NCBI GenBank assembly: GCA_028281885.1
Contig: JANQJA010000013.1
Location: 62,001-126,000 of the forward strand
DNA: 64,000 bases
Source: Pseudomonadales bacterium
Lineage (GTDB): Bacteria > Pseudomonadota > Gammaproteobacteria > Pseudomonadales > Azotimanducaceae
Direction: 5' to 3'
The notes under the pieces were generated by a model. That model did no database searches. It saw only the letters and a list, made by a program, of their open reading frames with translations, and was not told where the DNA came from. Shown here one piece after another: positions 18,580-27,009 of the stretch (positions are counted from its first letter, which is position 1; every line of letters starts with the position of its first letter). Position numbers and translations under genes: made by a program.

Positions 18580-19768
18580 ACTCGTGCAGCGCCATCCAGC
18601 GCATCACATCGCCCCGACTCAGAAAGCCGACAAGCCTGCCGTGCTCCAGCACGGGAAGCGGTTCAATGTCGGTCCGGCTCAGCGTCTCGAGCGCCTGGCG
18701 AGCCGTAGCATCGGCGTCCAGGTAGTGCATCCTTTCCAGCGAACGCATCACATCGTTGACCGTTCGTCCGGCACGATCGGCAGGGTCGAGCGGAACAATA
18801 TCGTCAAGGATCACGAATCCGTCGAATACGCCCTTGCGCACGACCGGCCAGACTCGCTGAGTACTGCGAAGCAGGAAGTCGTCGATGAAATCAGGCAGTG
18901 ACGTCGATGCTTCCACGCTGCCATAAACCGTGTTCATGAGGTCCTCAACCTTGAAACCCTTCAGGGCACGGTCCGTCAGCAACTGCGTATAACTCATTCG
19001 AGCCAGGTTCGAGATGAACCAGCCAATGAGGATTGACCAGAGCCCGGAAACGTTACCTCCCATCAGGGTCACAACGCCCAGCGCGATCAATGTCCAGCCG
19101 AAGATACGTCCCAGCGTCGATGCCCATCGCGTTGCCTTGATCTGATCGCCTGTGATGGCCCACATGATGGAACGAAACACACGTCCGCCATCCATCGGGA
19201 ACCCCGGAATCATATTAAAGACTGCCAGGATGAAATTGATCGAGCCAAGCCACAGCAGCGAAGTTTCAACAGGCCCCAGACTGGCAAGCGCCTCTGCTTC
19301 GCCGTTGGAAATCGCTTCGACAACGGCGGGATCTGCAACCATCAACGTCACAATGGCCGAACACGCCAGTGAAATCACGATACTCATCAAAGGACCTGCG
19401 ATGGCCACCTGGAGTTCGATACCCGGCTTGTCCGGTTCCCGGCTCATCTCTGCCATGCCGCCAAACAGGAACAACGTGATTCGCGGAACCGGGTAGCCAT
19501 GGTATTGCGACACGACTGAATGCGCGAGTTCGTGAGCGAGCAGAGAAAGAAAAAAGAGTACCCCCGAGGTCACCGCCGTTAACCAGATCAGGCCAACGCC
19601 CCAGTCGGGATGCCACTCAGAGAAGACGCCGGCGCCCAGACTGAAAACAATCAGGGCAAAGATAATGACGACGCTGGGGTCGAGCCGGACCTCGATTCCC
19701 GCAATCCGGGCGACTTTCAAACTCCTGCCGGTGACCCCGCGCGGAGTATCTGGCGGTGATGCGTTCAT
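18572..19768 (-). CDS. site-2 protease family zinc metalloprotease with CBS domains
   Basis: This is a polytopic membrane protein of the M50 family, which cleaves substrates within the membrane. With the ATG at 19768 (AGG five bases upstream) the zinc motif HELAH is at residues 79-83. The second metal motif is PMDGGR in [10 protein letters not shown]. Five or six hydrophobic segments occupy the first 240 residues. Two CBS-like regions follow ([11 protein letters not shown] and [11 protein letters not shown] onward), a layout known from SpoIVFB-like and archaeal S2Ps. An ATG at 19816 is an alternative start. The substrate is unknown. The gene overlaps a small lipoprotein gene and separates sspA from sspB. 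Confidence 0.85.
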   Translation of the reverse strand: MNASPPDTPRGVTGRSLKVARIAGIEVRLDPSVVIIFALIVFSLGAGVFSEWHPDWGVGLIWLTAVTSGVLFFLSLLAHELAHSVVSQYHGYPVPRITLFLFGGMAEMSREPDKPGIELQVAIAGPLMSIVISLACSAIVTLMVADPAVVEAISNGEAEALASLGPVETSLLWLGSINFILAVFNMIPGFPMDGGRVFRSIMWAITGDQIKATRWASTLGRIFGWTLIALGVVTLMGGNVSGLWSILIGWFISNLARMSYTQLLTDRALKGFKVEDLMNTVYGSVEASTSLPDFIDDFLLRSTQRVWPVVRKGVFDGFVILDDIVPLDPADRAGRTVNDVMRSLERMHYLDADATARQALETLSRTDIEPLPVLEHGRLVGFLSRGDVMRWMALHEFE

Positions 19769-19898
19769 AGATGCCTGAACATTGCAGATTCGAACGGGAG
19801 ATGTCCAATCCTGCATCCAGTTTCAAAGCAGTCCGGGGATCGCGTTAACGCCAGACTCGAAGCAGCGCTTCCTCACGGAAACGCGAACGCTTCACCGT

Positions 19899-20531
19899 TT
19901 AGTCACGCATGTCCATTTCAGCTTCGGACAACGACGCCTGGAATGAATCTCGCGCAAAAATGCGGTCCATGTAGTCCTGGATCGGTTTGCCCTGCTTCGG
20001 CGGTAAGTCAATACCCAGCACCGGCAGGCGCCAAAGAATCGGTGCGACGCAACAATCCACCAGCGTGAATTCATCACTCATAAAGAACGGCTTTTCCGCA
20101 AAAACCGGCGCAATGGCCAACAGGCTCTCTCGCAGTTCCTTACGGTTGCGATCAATCACCGTTTCCTTCGACCGACCCGCAACGATGTTATCGACGGCAC
20201 CACACCAGTCGCGCTCGATCCGATACATAAAGAGACGGCTTTGCGCCCTCGCTACCGGGTACACAGGCAGTAACGGGGGGTGCGGGAACCGCTCATCGAG
20301 GTATTCCATGATGACCTGGGACTGGTACAGGCTCAGATCCCGATCCACCAGCGTCGGCAGACTGTTATACGGATTCAGGTCAGCCAGATCTTCCGGCATG
20401 TGATTGGGATCAACATCGACGATCTCGACCGCAACTCCCTTTTCACAAAGCACCAGCCGAACGCGCTGGCTGTAGTGATCTGAGCCGTCTGAATAAAACA
20501 CCATCGACGAATGTTTGGCGACGACGCCCAT
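19899..20531 (-). CDS. sspA: stringent starvation protein A (GST-like)
   Basis: SspA is a glutathione-S-transferase-fold protein that binds RNA polymerase and affects stress and stationary-phase transcription in E. coli. I chose the ATG at 20531 because GAGAGG lies six bases upstream. The protein (210 residues) has a thioredoxin-like N-terminal domain ([36 protein letters not shown]) and a helical C-terminal domain. It follows petC by about 55 bases, with a strong hairpin between them. The usual partner sspB is displaced by three genes. Confidence 0.93.
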   Translation of the reverse strand: MGVVAKHSSMVFYSDGSDHYSQRVRLVLCEKGVAVEIVDVDPNHMPEDLADLNPYNSLPTLVDRDLSLYQSQVIMEYLDERFPHPPLLPVYPVARAQSRLFMYRIERDWCGAVDNIVAGRSKETVIDRNRKELRESLLAIAPVFAEKPFFMSDEFTLVDCCVAPILWRLPVLGIDLPPKQGKPIQDYMDRIFARDSFQASLSEAEMDMRD

Positions 20532-20565
20532 CGATATACCTCTCAACTAGATTAAACCTGGACCG

Positions 20566-20586
20566 GAGCAGCGTGGCACGCTGCTC
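20566..20586 (-). other. intercistronic hairpin at the petC stop
   Basis: GAGCAGCG, loop TGCCA, CGCTGCTC on the minus strand forms a perfect eight-base stem that touches the petC stop codon. There is no T-run directly after it, so it more likely attenuates or protects petABC mRNA than terminates it fully before sspA. Confidence 0.55.
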
Positions 20587-21404
20587 TAGTGGTATTCCTT
20601 TTCGTACTCACGCCCCAGAAGTCGGGCGAAAACATAGAAGAATGCGAGAAACAGTATCACGTAAACACCAATTCTCTCTCGATCCTGCCGTGATGGATCA
20701 CCTGTGTAGTAAAGGAAGTTCGTCAGATCGTAAATGACCTGATCGTATTCTTCCGGCGAAAGCTTCCCGCTGCCCTCTTCCAGCGCCAGGGGAGCATAAC
20801 CTCGATCCAACAGGTCCTGACCGCACTTCTCCTCGGTGATGTATTCATGCGTCAGTGGGTCCATCATCTCGCCACCATTTTTGGCCAGCTTCGGGATCTG
20901 ACGACAACCTTTTCGCTGAATGCCCTGAAGGTCCATCAATACATGGGGCATGCCGACATTCTCAAACACCAGATTGTTGACGCCGAACGGTCTAGACTCA
21001 TCAATATAAAACGTCCGCATATAGGTATAGAGCCAGTCCGGCCCTCCCTTCAGCTGCGTATGCAAGGTGAGATCCGGTGGCGGGGCGCCAAACCAGTTCT
21101 TTGACGCGTCAGGCGACATCGCGTTTTTCATCAACTCGCCAATACGCACATCCGGATCAAACACAATGTGCTCAAGCATCAGGTCTTCCGGTATACCGAG
21201 ATCCTCCGCGGTGCGTTTGTAACGCTGATACTGCAGCGAATGGCAACCAAAACAATAGTTCATAAACGTCTGCAGGCCCCGCTGCAGTGAAGCCTTGTCA
21301 TTCAGATCCGGCGCCATGGGGTCGAGTGGGTAAGTTGAACTCGCTCCCATCACAACCGGCGCGAACAACCATGAAGCCATCAGTACCAGAAATACCCGCA
21401 TCAT
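20586..21404 (-). CDS. petC: cytochrome c1 of the bc1 complex
   Basis: Cytochrome c1 carries electrons from the Rieske protein to soluble cytochrome c in the periplasm. The 272-residue product has a signal peptide of about 20 residues and the haem site CFGCH at 51-55. A distal methionine-containing region follows, and a C-terminal membrane anchor (VYVILFLAFFYVFA) near the end. It overlaps petB by four bases. It is the last of three bc1 genes and is followed by sspA, a common order in this class. Confidence 0.96.
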   Translation of the reverse strand: MMRVFLVLMASWLFAPVVMGASSTYPLDPMAPDLNDKASLQRGLQTFMNYCFGCHSLQYQRYKRTAEDLGIPEDLMLEHIVFDPDVRIGELMKNAMSPDASKNWFGAPPPDLTLHTQLKGGPDWLYTYMRTFYIDESRPFGVNNLVFENVGMPHVLMDLQGIQRKGCRQIPKLAKNGGEMMDPLTHEYITEEKCGQDLLDRGYAPLALEEGSGKLSPEEYDQVIYDLTNFLYYTGDPSRQDRERIGVYVILFLAFFYVFARLLGREYEKEYH

Positions 21405-22657
21405 CCTGTCACCCTCTCCGGCACCGGTTTGGTCTTCTCAACGCTGGTGTACCAGGGCATCAACAGGAAGTACGCGAAATAAACCGCCGTACAGACCTGC
21501 GCCAGGATCGTTCTGCCTGGCGTCGGATGCACCGTACCGAGATAGCCCAAAATGAAGAACGAAATGACAAACAGCGCCAGCATGATCTTGCTGGGCAACC
21601 CCTTGTAGCGCATCGAACGGACCGGCGAGCGATCCAGCCAGGGCACAACAAACAGAATCGCGATGGCACCCGCCATCACAACCAGTCCCCAGAATTTCGC
21701 CGTCAGCCCGAACAGCGGGAAGGTTGCCGCCCGCAACATCGAGTAGAACGGGGTGTAATACCACACCGGCGCGATCAGGTCAGGTGTCTTGAGGGGGTCT
21801 GCCGGTTCATAGTTCGGGTGCTCAATCAGGTACCCGCCCCCGTCCGGATAGAAGAACATCACGGCACAGAAAATAATCAGGAACAAAACGATACCCGGCA
21901 GGTCATGCCCTATCGTGTAGTAAGGGTGAAACGGCACGCCATCGAGCGGCTTGCCGTTATCATCGACCTTGTCCTTGATCTCGACCCCATCGGGATTGTT
22001 CGATCCCACTTCGTGCAGCGCCAGGATGTGCAGGAAGACAAGTACCAGCAATACCAGCGGCACCAGTACAACATGCAATGCGAAGAAACGGTTCAGGGTC
22101 ACGCCGGACATGTTGAAATCGCCCCGTACCCACACGGCCAGCTCTTCGCCCACGACCGGGATCGCGCCAGCCAGAGATACAATCACCTGCGCACCCCAGT
22201 AGGACATGTTGCCCCAGGGCAGCAGATAGCCAAAGAAACCTTCCGCCATCAGCGCCAGGTAAATCAGCATGCCCAGCACCCAGATCAGTTCGCGCGGCTT
22301 CTTATAGGATCCGTACATCAGGCCCCGGAACATGTGCAGGTAAACCACGACAAAGAAGGCGGACGCGCCGGTGGAATGCATGTAGCGAAGAATCCAGCCG
22401 TAGTCCACGTCGCGCATGATGTACTCGACGGAAGCAAAAGCACCCTCGCCGGTCGGCACATAGCTCATGGTCAGCCAGATGCCAGTCAGCAGTTGATTGA
22501 CCAGCACAACAGTCGCAAGCACGCCAAAGATATACCAGAAGTTAAAGTTCTTCGGCGCATAGTATTTGGACATATGCTTTTCATAGGTATGGGTCACCGG
22601 CAGCCGGTCATCGACCCAGTCCATCATGTTTTTGAACGACTCTTGGATCGTGGCCAT
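21401..22657 (-). CDS. petB: cytochrome b of the bc1 complex
   Basis: Cytochrome b is the membrane core of the bc1 complex and holds two haems and the two quinone sites. The 418-residue product has about eight hydrophobic segments. It contains LPWGNMSYWGAQV and the conserved PEW-like loop region, here PVWYYTPFYSML. Haem-ligand histidines lie in the second and fourth segments (MHSTGASAFF and FFALHVVLVP). The long open frame on the opposite strand here is a shadow. It overlaps petA by one base and petC by four. Confidence 0.97.
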   Translation of the reverse strand: MATIQESFKNMMDWVDDRLPVTHTYEKHMSKYYAPKNFNFWYIFGVLATVVLVNQLLTGIWLTMSYVPTGEGAFASVEYIMRDVDYGWILRYMHSTGASAFFVVVYLHMFRGLMYGSYKKPRELIWVLGMLIYLALMAEGFFGYLLPWGNMSYWGAQVIVSLAGAIPVVGEELAVWVRGDFNMSGVTLNRFFALHVVLVPLVLLVLVFLHILALHEVGSNNPDGVEIKDKVDDNGKPLDGVPFHPYYTIGHDLPGIVLFLIIFCAVMFFYPDGGGYLIEHPNYEPADPLKTPDLIAPVWYYTPFYSMLRAATFPLFGLTAKFWGLVVMAGAIAILFVVPWLDRSPVRSMRYKGLPSKIMLALFVISFFILGYLGTVHPTPGRTILAQVCTAVYFAYFLLMPWYTSVEKTKPVPERVTG

Positions 22658-23253
22658 CAGGCGACACCTCCGTCTTCGCCGATGACAATCACGCTGTCGG
22701 TCTCATAGGAGTACGGCGGAACCTCCATATTGGTGGGCGCGGGAACGCCACTGTAAACGCGCCCGGCAAGATCGAATTTGGAACCATGACAGGGGCAATA
22801 GAAACCGCCCTGCCAGTTCGGATCGAATTGTTGCGGCTCAAGTTCCGGCCGAAATTTCGGCGAGCAGGCCAGGTGAGTACAGATCCCAACATAGACGCCG
22901 ATCTCGGGGCGAATAGAGCGGGTCTCATTGGCCGCATAGTCGGGTTGTTGCTCTTCTTCGGAATCGGGGTCCGCAAGCCGCTCCAGACGCTCGCCCAGCT
23001 GAGCCATCATTGCCTCGGTGCGATAAACCACGAAAATCGGCTTGTCGCGCCACGCCGGAATCGGCCCCAACATCGTACCCGGAGTCAGTTTGCCGATATC
23101 AATCTTGATGGGAGCGCCCGCTGCCAGGGCTTTTGCACTGGGATTCCATGATCCAACGAAGGGAACAGCAAGGCCAACAACGCCCGCGCCCCCGACGACA
23201 GAGGTTGCGCCGATCAGGAAATTGCGCCGCCCCTTGCTTACGTCGTCACTCAC
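22657..23253 (-). CDS. petA: Rieske iron-sulfur protein of the bc1 complex
   Basis: The Rieske protein takes electrons from quinol and passes them to cytochrome c1. The 198-residue product has a twin-arginine signal (GRRNFLIGAT) with a hydrophobic anchor. The two cluster motifs are CTHLACSP and CPCHGS, each giving one Cys and one His ligand. It leads the petABC operon. The upstream gap holds two hairpins and no clear -10/-35 pair that I would defend. Confidence 0.97.
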   Translation of the reverse strand: MSDDVSKGRRNFLIGATSVVGGAGVVGLAVPFVGSWNPSAKALAAGAPIKIDIGKLTPGTMLGPIPAWRDKPIFVVYRTEAMMAQLGERLERLADPDSEEEQQPDYAANETRSIRPEIGVYVGICTHLACSPKFRPELEPQQFDPNWQGGFYCPCHGSKFDLAGRVYSGVPAPTNMEVPPYSYETDSVIVIGEDGGVA

Positions 23254-23360
23254 GACAGATTCTCCAAATTCAGAACTACTTCGAAGACCGGACGCGTGCG
23301 ATTGTAAAGCGTTCTCAATCAGCGACTTGAATCAGTCGGAGCGACCCGGAAAACCGGCGC

Positions 23361-23410
23361 GAGTGTACCACACTCTGGCCGGTAATTGTGGGCACACGCG
23401 CTGTGTGCCC
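23361..23410. terminator. two hairpins between the pilus locus and petA
   Basis: GAGTGT-ACC-ACACTC (23361-23375) and GGGCACAC-GCGCT-GTGTGCCC (23390-23410) lie just behind the last pilin gene. Neither is followed by a strong T-run. They could slow or end transcription leaving the pilus operon before petABC; this is inferred from position. Confidence 0.4.
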
Positions 23411-23436
23411 TGGAATATGCTTCCGCCAGCCCGACG

Positions 23437-24090
23437 TTACAACGCCGCGCAGATCGTGTACTCGTTGGACTCGCTATAGGGTGCCGCCAATGCCACATTT
23501 GTGGGCACAGTGTTGGCGCCGGGCGTGCCCAGGGTCGCGCGAATCTGGCCTGAATCGCCGAGCCCGTCATCATCCTGCAGGTCAAGCGCCGCTGCCGCCT
23601 TGCCGGGTACCTGGCTAAAACAGAGCTTGAGTCCATTGAGCCCGCCGCCCATCGGTTGGACGGTGACCCCCATCAAGCCGCCCCAGGCATTCCTTGGCAA
23701 TGAGGCTGCTGCCTGGTCTGCCGGATTACCGGAGAGATAGCCTGCAGCCCGGAGGTGCTGCCAGAAGTTGTCGTGCTCGCCCCCACCATTCCAGGTGTTG
23801 TTCAGGTTGGCGGTCAATGCCCCGTTGGCATTACCCGCCTGGGTCACCTGGGCCCAGTCGCCGCCCCGATCCGTCAGCGCAGTCAGGTTACCGTCGTCGC
23901 CAGGCAATGCCTGATAACGGTCCTGGTACGAGAGATACGCGGCTGCCACGGCACTGATATCAGAACTGGCTTTCTTGATTCTTGAATTGTCAATCAACTC
24001 CGTTCCCTGAAGGATTGCCCCTAAGAGAATACCGATGATAACCAACACAACGGCGATCTCGACAAGCGTGAATCCAGACTCTCGTTTCAT
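23437..24090 (-). CDS. type IV pilin-like protein (candidate major pilin)
   Basis: This 217-residue protein begins MKRESGFTLVEIAVV, a classic prepilin site. Cleavage after Gly leaves Phe at +1 and Glu at +5, followed by a 20-residue hydrophobic helix. The body includes YQDRYQALPGDDG, seen in a family of PulG-like pilins, and two cysteines near the C-terminus that may form a disulfide. GGGAGG lies six bases before the ATG at 24090, the strongest ribosome site in the locus. With the last position in the operon this fits the major pilin, but it could be a minor one. No prepilin peptidase gene is present here. Confidence 0.8.
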   Translation of the reverse strand: MKRESGFTLVEIAVVLVIIGILLGAILQGTELIDNSRIKKASSDISAVAAAYLSYQDRYQALPGDDGNLTALTDRGGDWAQVTQAGNANGALTANLNNTWNGGGEHDNFWQHLRAAGYLSGNPADQAAASLPRNAWGGLMGVTVQPMGGGLNGLKLCFSQVPGKAAAALDLQDDDGLGDSGQIRATLGTPGANTVPTNVALAAPYSESNEYTICAAL

Positions 24091-24176
24091 CGTTGCCTCC
24101 CTTCTTCTTTCCGACATAGATTAACCAAGATATTGGCTGTGAACTAGCCCGATCCAGCACAGCAGGCGAGCTAACA

Positions 24177-24869
24177 TTAGTTGAACTGTCCGGCGCGGAC
24201 CAGGTGAAACACCAGAACATTGGGTGAAATCCCCATGATTCTGTCGTCAAATTCCGACCCGGCGGCCTCTGAGTAAGTCCGACGGACAAACACGGGATCA
24301 CCGTCAATATTTTCAAGCTGGTCCGGGGATGTCGTCGCTGTACCGTCCTCGCCAAGTGAAAACACCATCGCAACCAGCGAATCCGCCATCGTCGTCGTGC
24401 ACCCCGCGTCGGCACACAGCAGAAAATCCGGTGCCATCCCGAGCGCGAGACTATTGGTGTACTCGCCACCATCCGCAGAACTGACAGAATATCGATAGGG
24501 ACCAAGCCACGGATCGCTCGGCAGGCTATCGCCGTCCAGATTCAGATTCAGTCCCAGGGTTCTCGCCGGGACGAATCCATGCCAGGTCGTGCAGGCCGTC
24601 GTTGCCGCATTGGGCGCTGCCAAGCCGTTGGAGGTTGCCGTCGCCGGACAGGGCAGTCGCCCGGTGCGCGCTGCAAACCCGACCAGGGCTTCATGAATCT
24701 CTTCGATTGTCTGGTCTGTCTCATCCCGTTGCCGCAACTCAAACTGGGCCGTCAGTGGCACCATCAGCCCTCCCAGAAAGACACCGACAATAACAACCAC
24801 GATGGCCATCTCGACGAGATTGAAACCTCGCTGGGAAACCGGGACAGACAGTTCAGGGTGCGATGGCAT
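24177..24869 (-). CDS. minor pilin-like protein with LPCP module
   Basis: The product (230 residues from the ATG at 24869; 24881 is also possible) has a 15-residue leader. The prepilin site RGFNLVEMAIVVV follows, with Glu at +5 and a hydrophobic helix. Next comes a module with GRLPCP, a cysteine, and GFVPARTLGL, closely paralleled in the gene immediately upstream. It overlaps that gene by 17 bases. Extracellular cysteines suggest disulfides. A minor pilin or tip component is inferred. Confidence 0.75.
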   Translation of the reverse strand: MPSHPELSVPVSQRGFNLVEMAIVVVIVGVFLGGLMVPLTAQFELRQRDETDQTIEEIHEALVGFAARTGRLPCPATATSNGLAAPNAATTACTTWHGFVPARTLGLNLNLDGDSLPSDPWLGPYRYSVSSADGGEYTNSLALGMAPDFLLCADAGCTTTMADSLVAMVFSLGEDGTATTSPDQLENIDGDPVFVRRTYSEAAGSEFDDRIMGISPNVLVFHLVRAGQFN

Positions 24870-25932
24870 AGACAAGGTCATTATAGGCAGAGGAAAAGGA
24901 CACCATGGGTATCGCACGAAAGGTGTCATCGGGTGGCAGGCTGTTCTCCATCTCAAAGTACTGGTCAAGACTGGCCGCGGGTCGAGCCTGGCCCGCCATT
25001 TCAGCTCCAGGCGCTACCAGGACTCCCGCAGCCGGTGACAGATCACCGTCCACAACGGTCAGGCAGGCACCCTCGGCAGCAAGACAGAAGCGGTAAAGCA
25101 GTTCCCCGCGCCAGTTGGATGACAACCAGGCGGCAGGAGTCGGGGCCACACCAAAGCCACACGCACTGCCCCAATTCACCGGCAAGGCCGTATCAAACGG
25201 GATTGACCCGAACTGCTGGCCGCCGACACTCACGTAGGCGCCGCCAAAGTCTGCCGCGAAAGGGAACTCACCGCAGGCTGCGCGATAGGCCAGAAGCAAG
25301 TCTGCTGCCGCCCGCACCACCCGCAGTTCGATGAGTGTCCAGAAGTCATCGACGGGAATACCGAGCACAATGTCGTTACCCGTACCATCAGTAATCTGCG
25401 CATAGTCAGAAAGATTCCCGTCGCCGTTGACGCCTTCCAGAAATTCCGCCGCGGCTGTCGATGTTCTCTGCTGCGCCCCCACCGTCACGCCTGGCGCAAT
25501 CAGCACCGCGGCCATGGCGCGGCCGTCCAGCGTCATGGCAGTCGACACTGAGCTGTTCCTGGTTCCTGGTGTTGTCGTCAGCGACGGGTCAGCCGCATAC
25601 CAGATGACCGCCCCCGAACTGTCACTGATTGGACCCAGGTTCAGGGTTCGCCAGGGAAGAAAACCTCTCTGGCTGACACACACACCACCTCCCGCATCCG
25701 CTATGCCATCAAGGTCTGTGTCGGGGCACGGCAAGGTCCCGGGCGTTGCCTGCGCCATCGCGAATCCAATCAATGATTGCTTGGCACTATCCAGCCGCTG
25801 AACATCAACGGCGATAGCAGCCGCTCTGCGGTCATTGATCGACACAGTCGAAACCAGAACGACCGTCAGGCCGGTAAGAATCACAGCCAGGAACAGGAGT
25901 ACGGCAACACCCCGCTGTCGAGCCCGGAACAC
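24853..25932 (-). CDS. large pilin-like tip protein, MSHA-type locus
   Basis: With the GTG at 25932, one base past the upstream stop, the protein is 359 residues. It begins MFRARQRGVAVLLFLAVIL. This resembles a prepilin leader but lacks Glu at +5 (Leu instead), as in GspK- or PilX-like members that sit at the pilus tip. The body holds TLPCP, a cysteine, and GFLPWRTLNL, matching the next gene's module, then a long extra C-terminal domain. An MshQ/MshP-like or GspK-like role is possible; I cannot name it securely. Confidence 0.65.
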   Translation of the reverse strand: MFRARQRGVAVLLFLAVILTGLTVVLVSTVSINDRRAAAIAVDVQRLDSAKQSLIGFAMAQATPGTLPCPDTDLDGIADAGGGVCVSQRGFLPWRTLNLGPISDSSGAVIWYAADPSLTTTPGTRNSSVSTAMTLDGRAMAAVLIAPGVTVGAQQRTSTAAAEFLEGVNGDGNLSDYAQITDGTGNDIVLGIPVDDFWTLIELRVVRAAADLLLAYRAACGEFPFAADFGGAYVSVGGQQFGSIPFDTALPVNWGSACGFGVAPTPAAWLSSNWRGELLYRFCLAAEGACLTVVDGDLSPAAGVLVAPGAEMAGQARPAASLDQYFEMENSLPPDDTFRAIPMVSFSSAYNDLVYAIAP

Positions 25933-25933
25933 G

Positions 25934-26392
25934 TCAGTTGGCGTCCGATTTCGCAACAACGTCTCCCGGTGACTGCCAGGGGTCCAACACCAAACCACTC
26001 TCCAACATGATTGACTGTCCGGGTTTCAGGCTGACACGCTGTCCGTCAATCGTGAACCGGGCGCCATCTCGACCAATGGACACCGGACGAAAAGGCGGAA
26101 CGGCTCCGGACGACAGTTCACTCCTGCCGTTAATCCAGAAGCGGGATAATGAACCTGGTCCGACAACGATGCCGGAGAACGTCAACGTATCGAGCGGCGA
26201 TAATGCCTCCGCCGCCGCGGCCTGCTCCGCCTTCGGCTCCGGGCTCTGCTCTTCCAACTCACCGGATGCGACAAGTCGATCCAGCACACCGCGTTCACCG
26301 GCACTGGTGAAAACCCGGTCAAATGGATAACTGTCACACTGTCCAGTCGCCGGGATCGTCAGCAACAGCAGCCAACCTGCTAACCTGATCAC
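25934..26392 (-). CDS. periplasmic pilus assembly protein, PilP/MshK-like
   Basis: I chose the GTG at 26392, which overlaps the upstream stop as GTGA and gives the signal peptide MIRLAGWLLLLTIPATGQ. The mature part (about 130 residues) has a linker rich in Ala, Glu and Pro. A compact beta region follows (LTFSGIVVGPGSLSRFWINGR, RVSLKPGQSIMLESG), similar in character to PilP and MshK, which link the inner-membrane platform to the secretin. The assignment rests mainly on size, signal peptide and operon position. Confidence 0.6.
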   Translation of the reverse strand: MIRLAGWLLLLTIPATGQCDSYPFDRVFTSAGERGVLDRLVASGELEEQSPEPKAEQAAAAEALSPLDTLTFSGIVVGPGSLSRFWINGRSELSSGAVPPFRPVSIGRDGARFTIDGQRVSLKPGQSIMLESGLVLDPWQSPGDVVAKSDAN

Positions 26393-27009
26393 ATCGCACC
26401 CTGCCGCCAATGTTCAGTGACGTCATCAACGCTGAACCAGCGAAGATTGCATTCGCCCCTGAAACGGGTGGTCCGGAACTCAACGACAGAATCATCAAGC
26501 CAGCGAACTGCGCAGTGGTCGATACTGAACAAACCTTCCGATCGACTCGCGAGTTCGGTCATGAGGTCATAAAAGCTCCCCTCATGGGTCAGTTCCATCC
26601 TGACTTTCATGTCGGTGACACGAACGACAAGATCCGGGTGCCAAAAAGCATCCACATTCTGTTCAGCGAGCCTGCTCCCTTCGATCGTAAACTCTGCCCC
26701 CAGTAGGTTCAGTTCTTCGGCGACCTCCCGAAAAGACTCCGCCCATTGCAGGCGGCGCGGGACACCGACATATCCTCGATCCAGAAAGCCGACGTAATCG
26801 CCGGCAAACTTTTGCAGTAGATCCACGTAGACCTCTGCCTCTACATTGACGGACTGCTGAGCAGAGTAATTCATTCGGGCTTCGATCAACGACCGCCTGC
26901 TATCGACAAAGTAAAAGAAACAAAAAATCAGGAAAACGACAGCAAGCCCGAACCGTACCAGCGCAAACGTGTGATCCCGCCACCGAACCTCGTTGATAAG
27001 CTCACGCAT
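26389..27009 (-). CDS. inner-membrane pilus alignment protein, PilO/MshJ-like
   Basis: The 206-residue product has one membrane segment at about residues 17-36 (FGLAVVFLIFCFFYFV). A periplasmic coiled-coil stretch follows, then an alpha/beta C-terminal domain, the layout of PilO and MshJ. The ATG at 27009 overlaps the upstream gene by eight bases. It sits between the PilM/PilN-like and PilP-like genes, in the usual order M-N-O-P. The family name is inferred from layout, not from a clear sequence signature. Confidence 0.65.
   Translation of the reverse strand: MRELINEVRWRDHTFALVRFGLAVVFLIFCFFYFVDSRRSLIEARMNYSAQQSVNVEAEVYVDLLQKFAGDYVGFLDRGYVGVPRRLQWAESFREVAEELNLLGAEFTIEGSRLAEQNVDAFWHPDLVVRVTDMKVRMELTHEGSFYDLMTELASRSEGLFSIDHCAVRWLDDSVVEFRTTRFRGECNLRWFSVDDVTEHWRQGAM

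Noticed and set aside
20571-20586. TGGCACG as the -24 part of a sigma-54 promoter
   Set aside because: It is the loop and arm of a perfect hairpin, and no TTGC-type -12 element follows at the right distance.
21287-22708. 473-codon open frame on the plus strand
   Set aside because: It lies wholly opposite petB and petC. The translation is rich in His, Gln and Arg with no domain, as expected for the antisense of a conserved gene.
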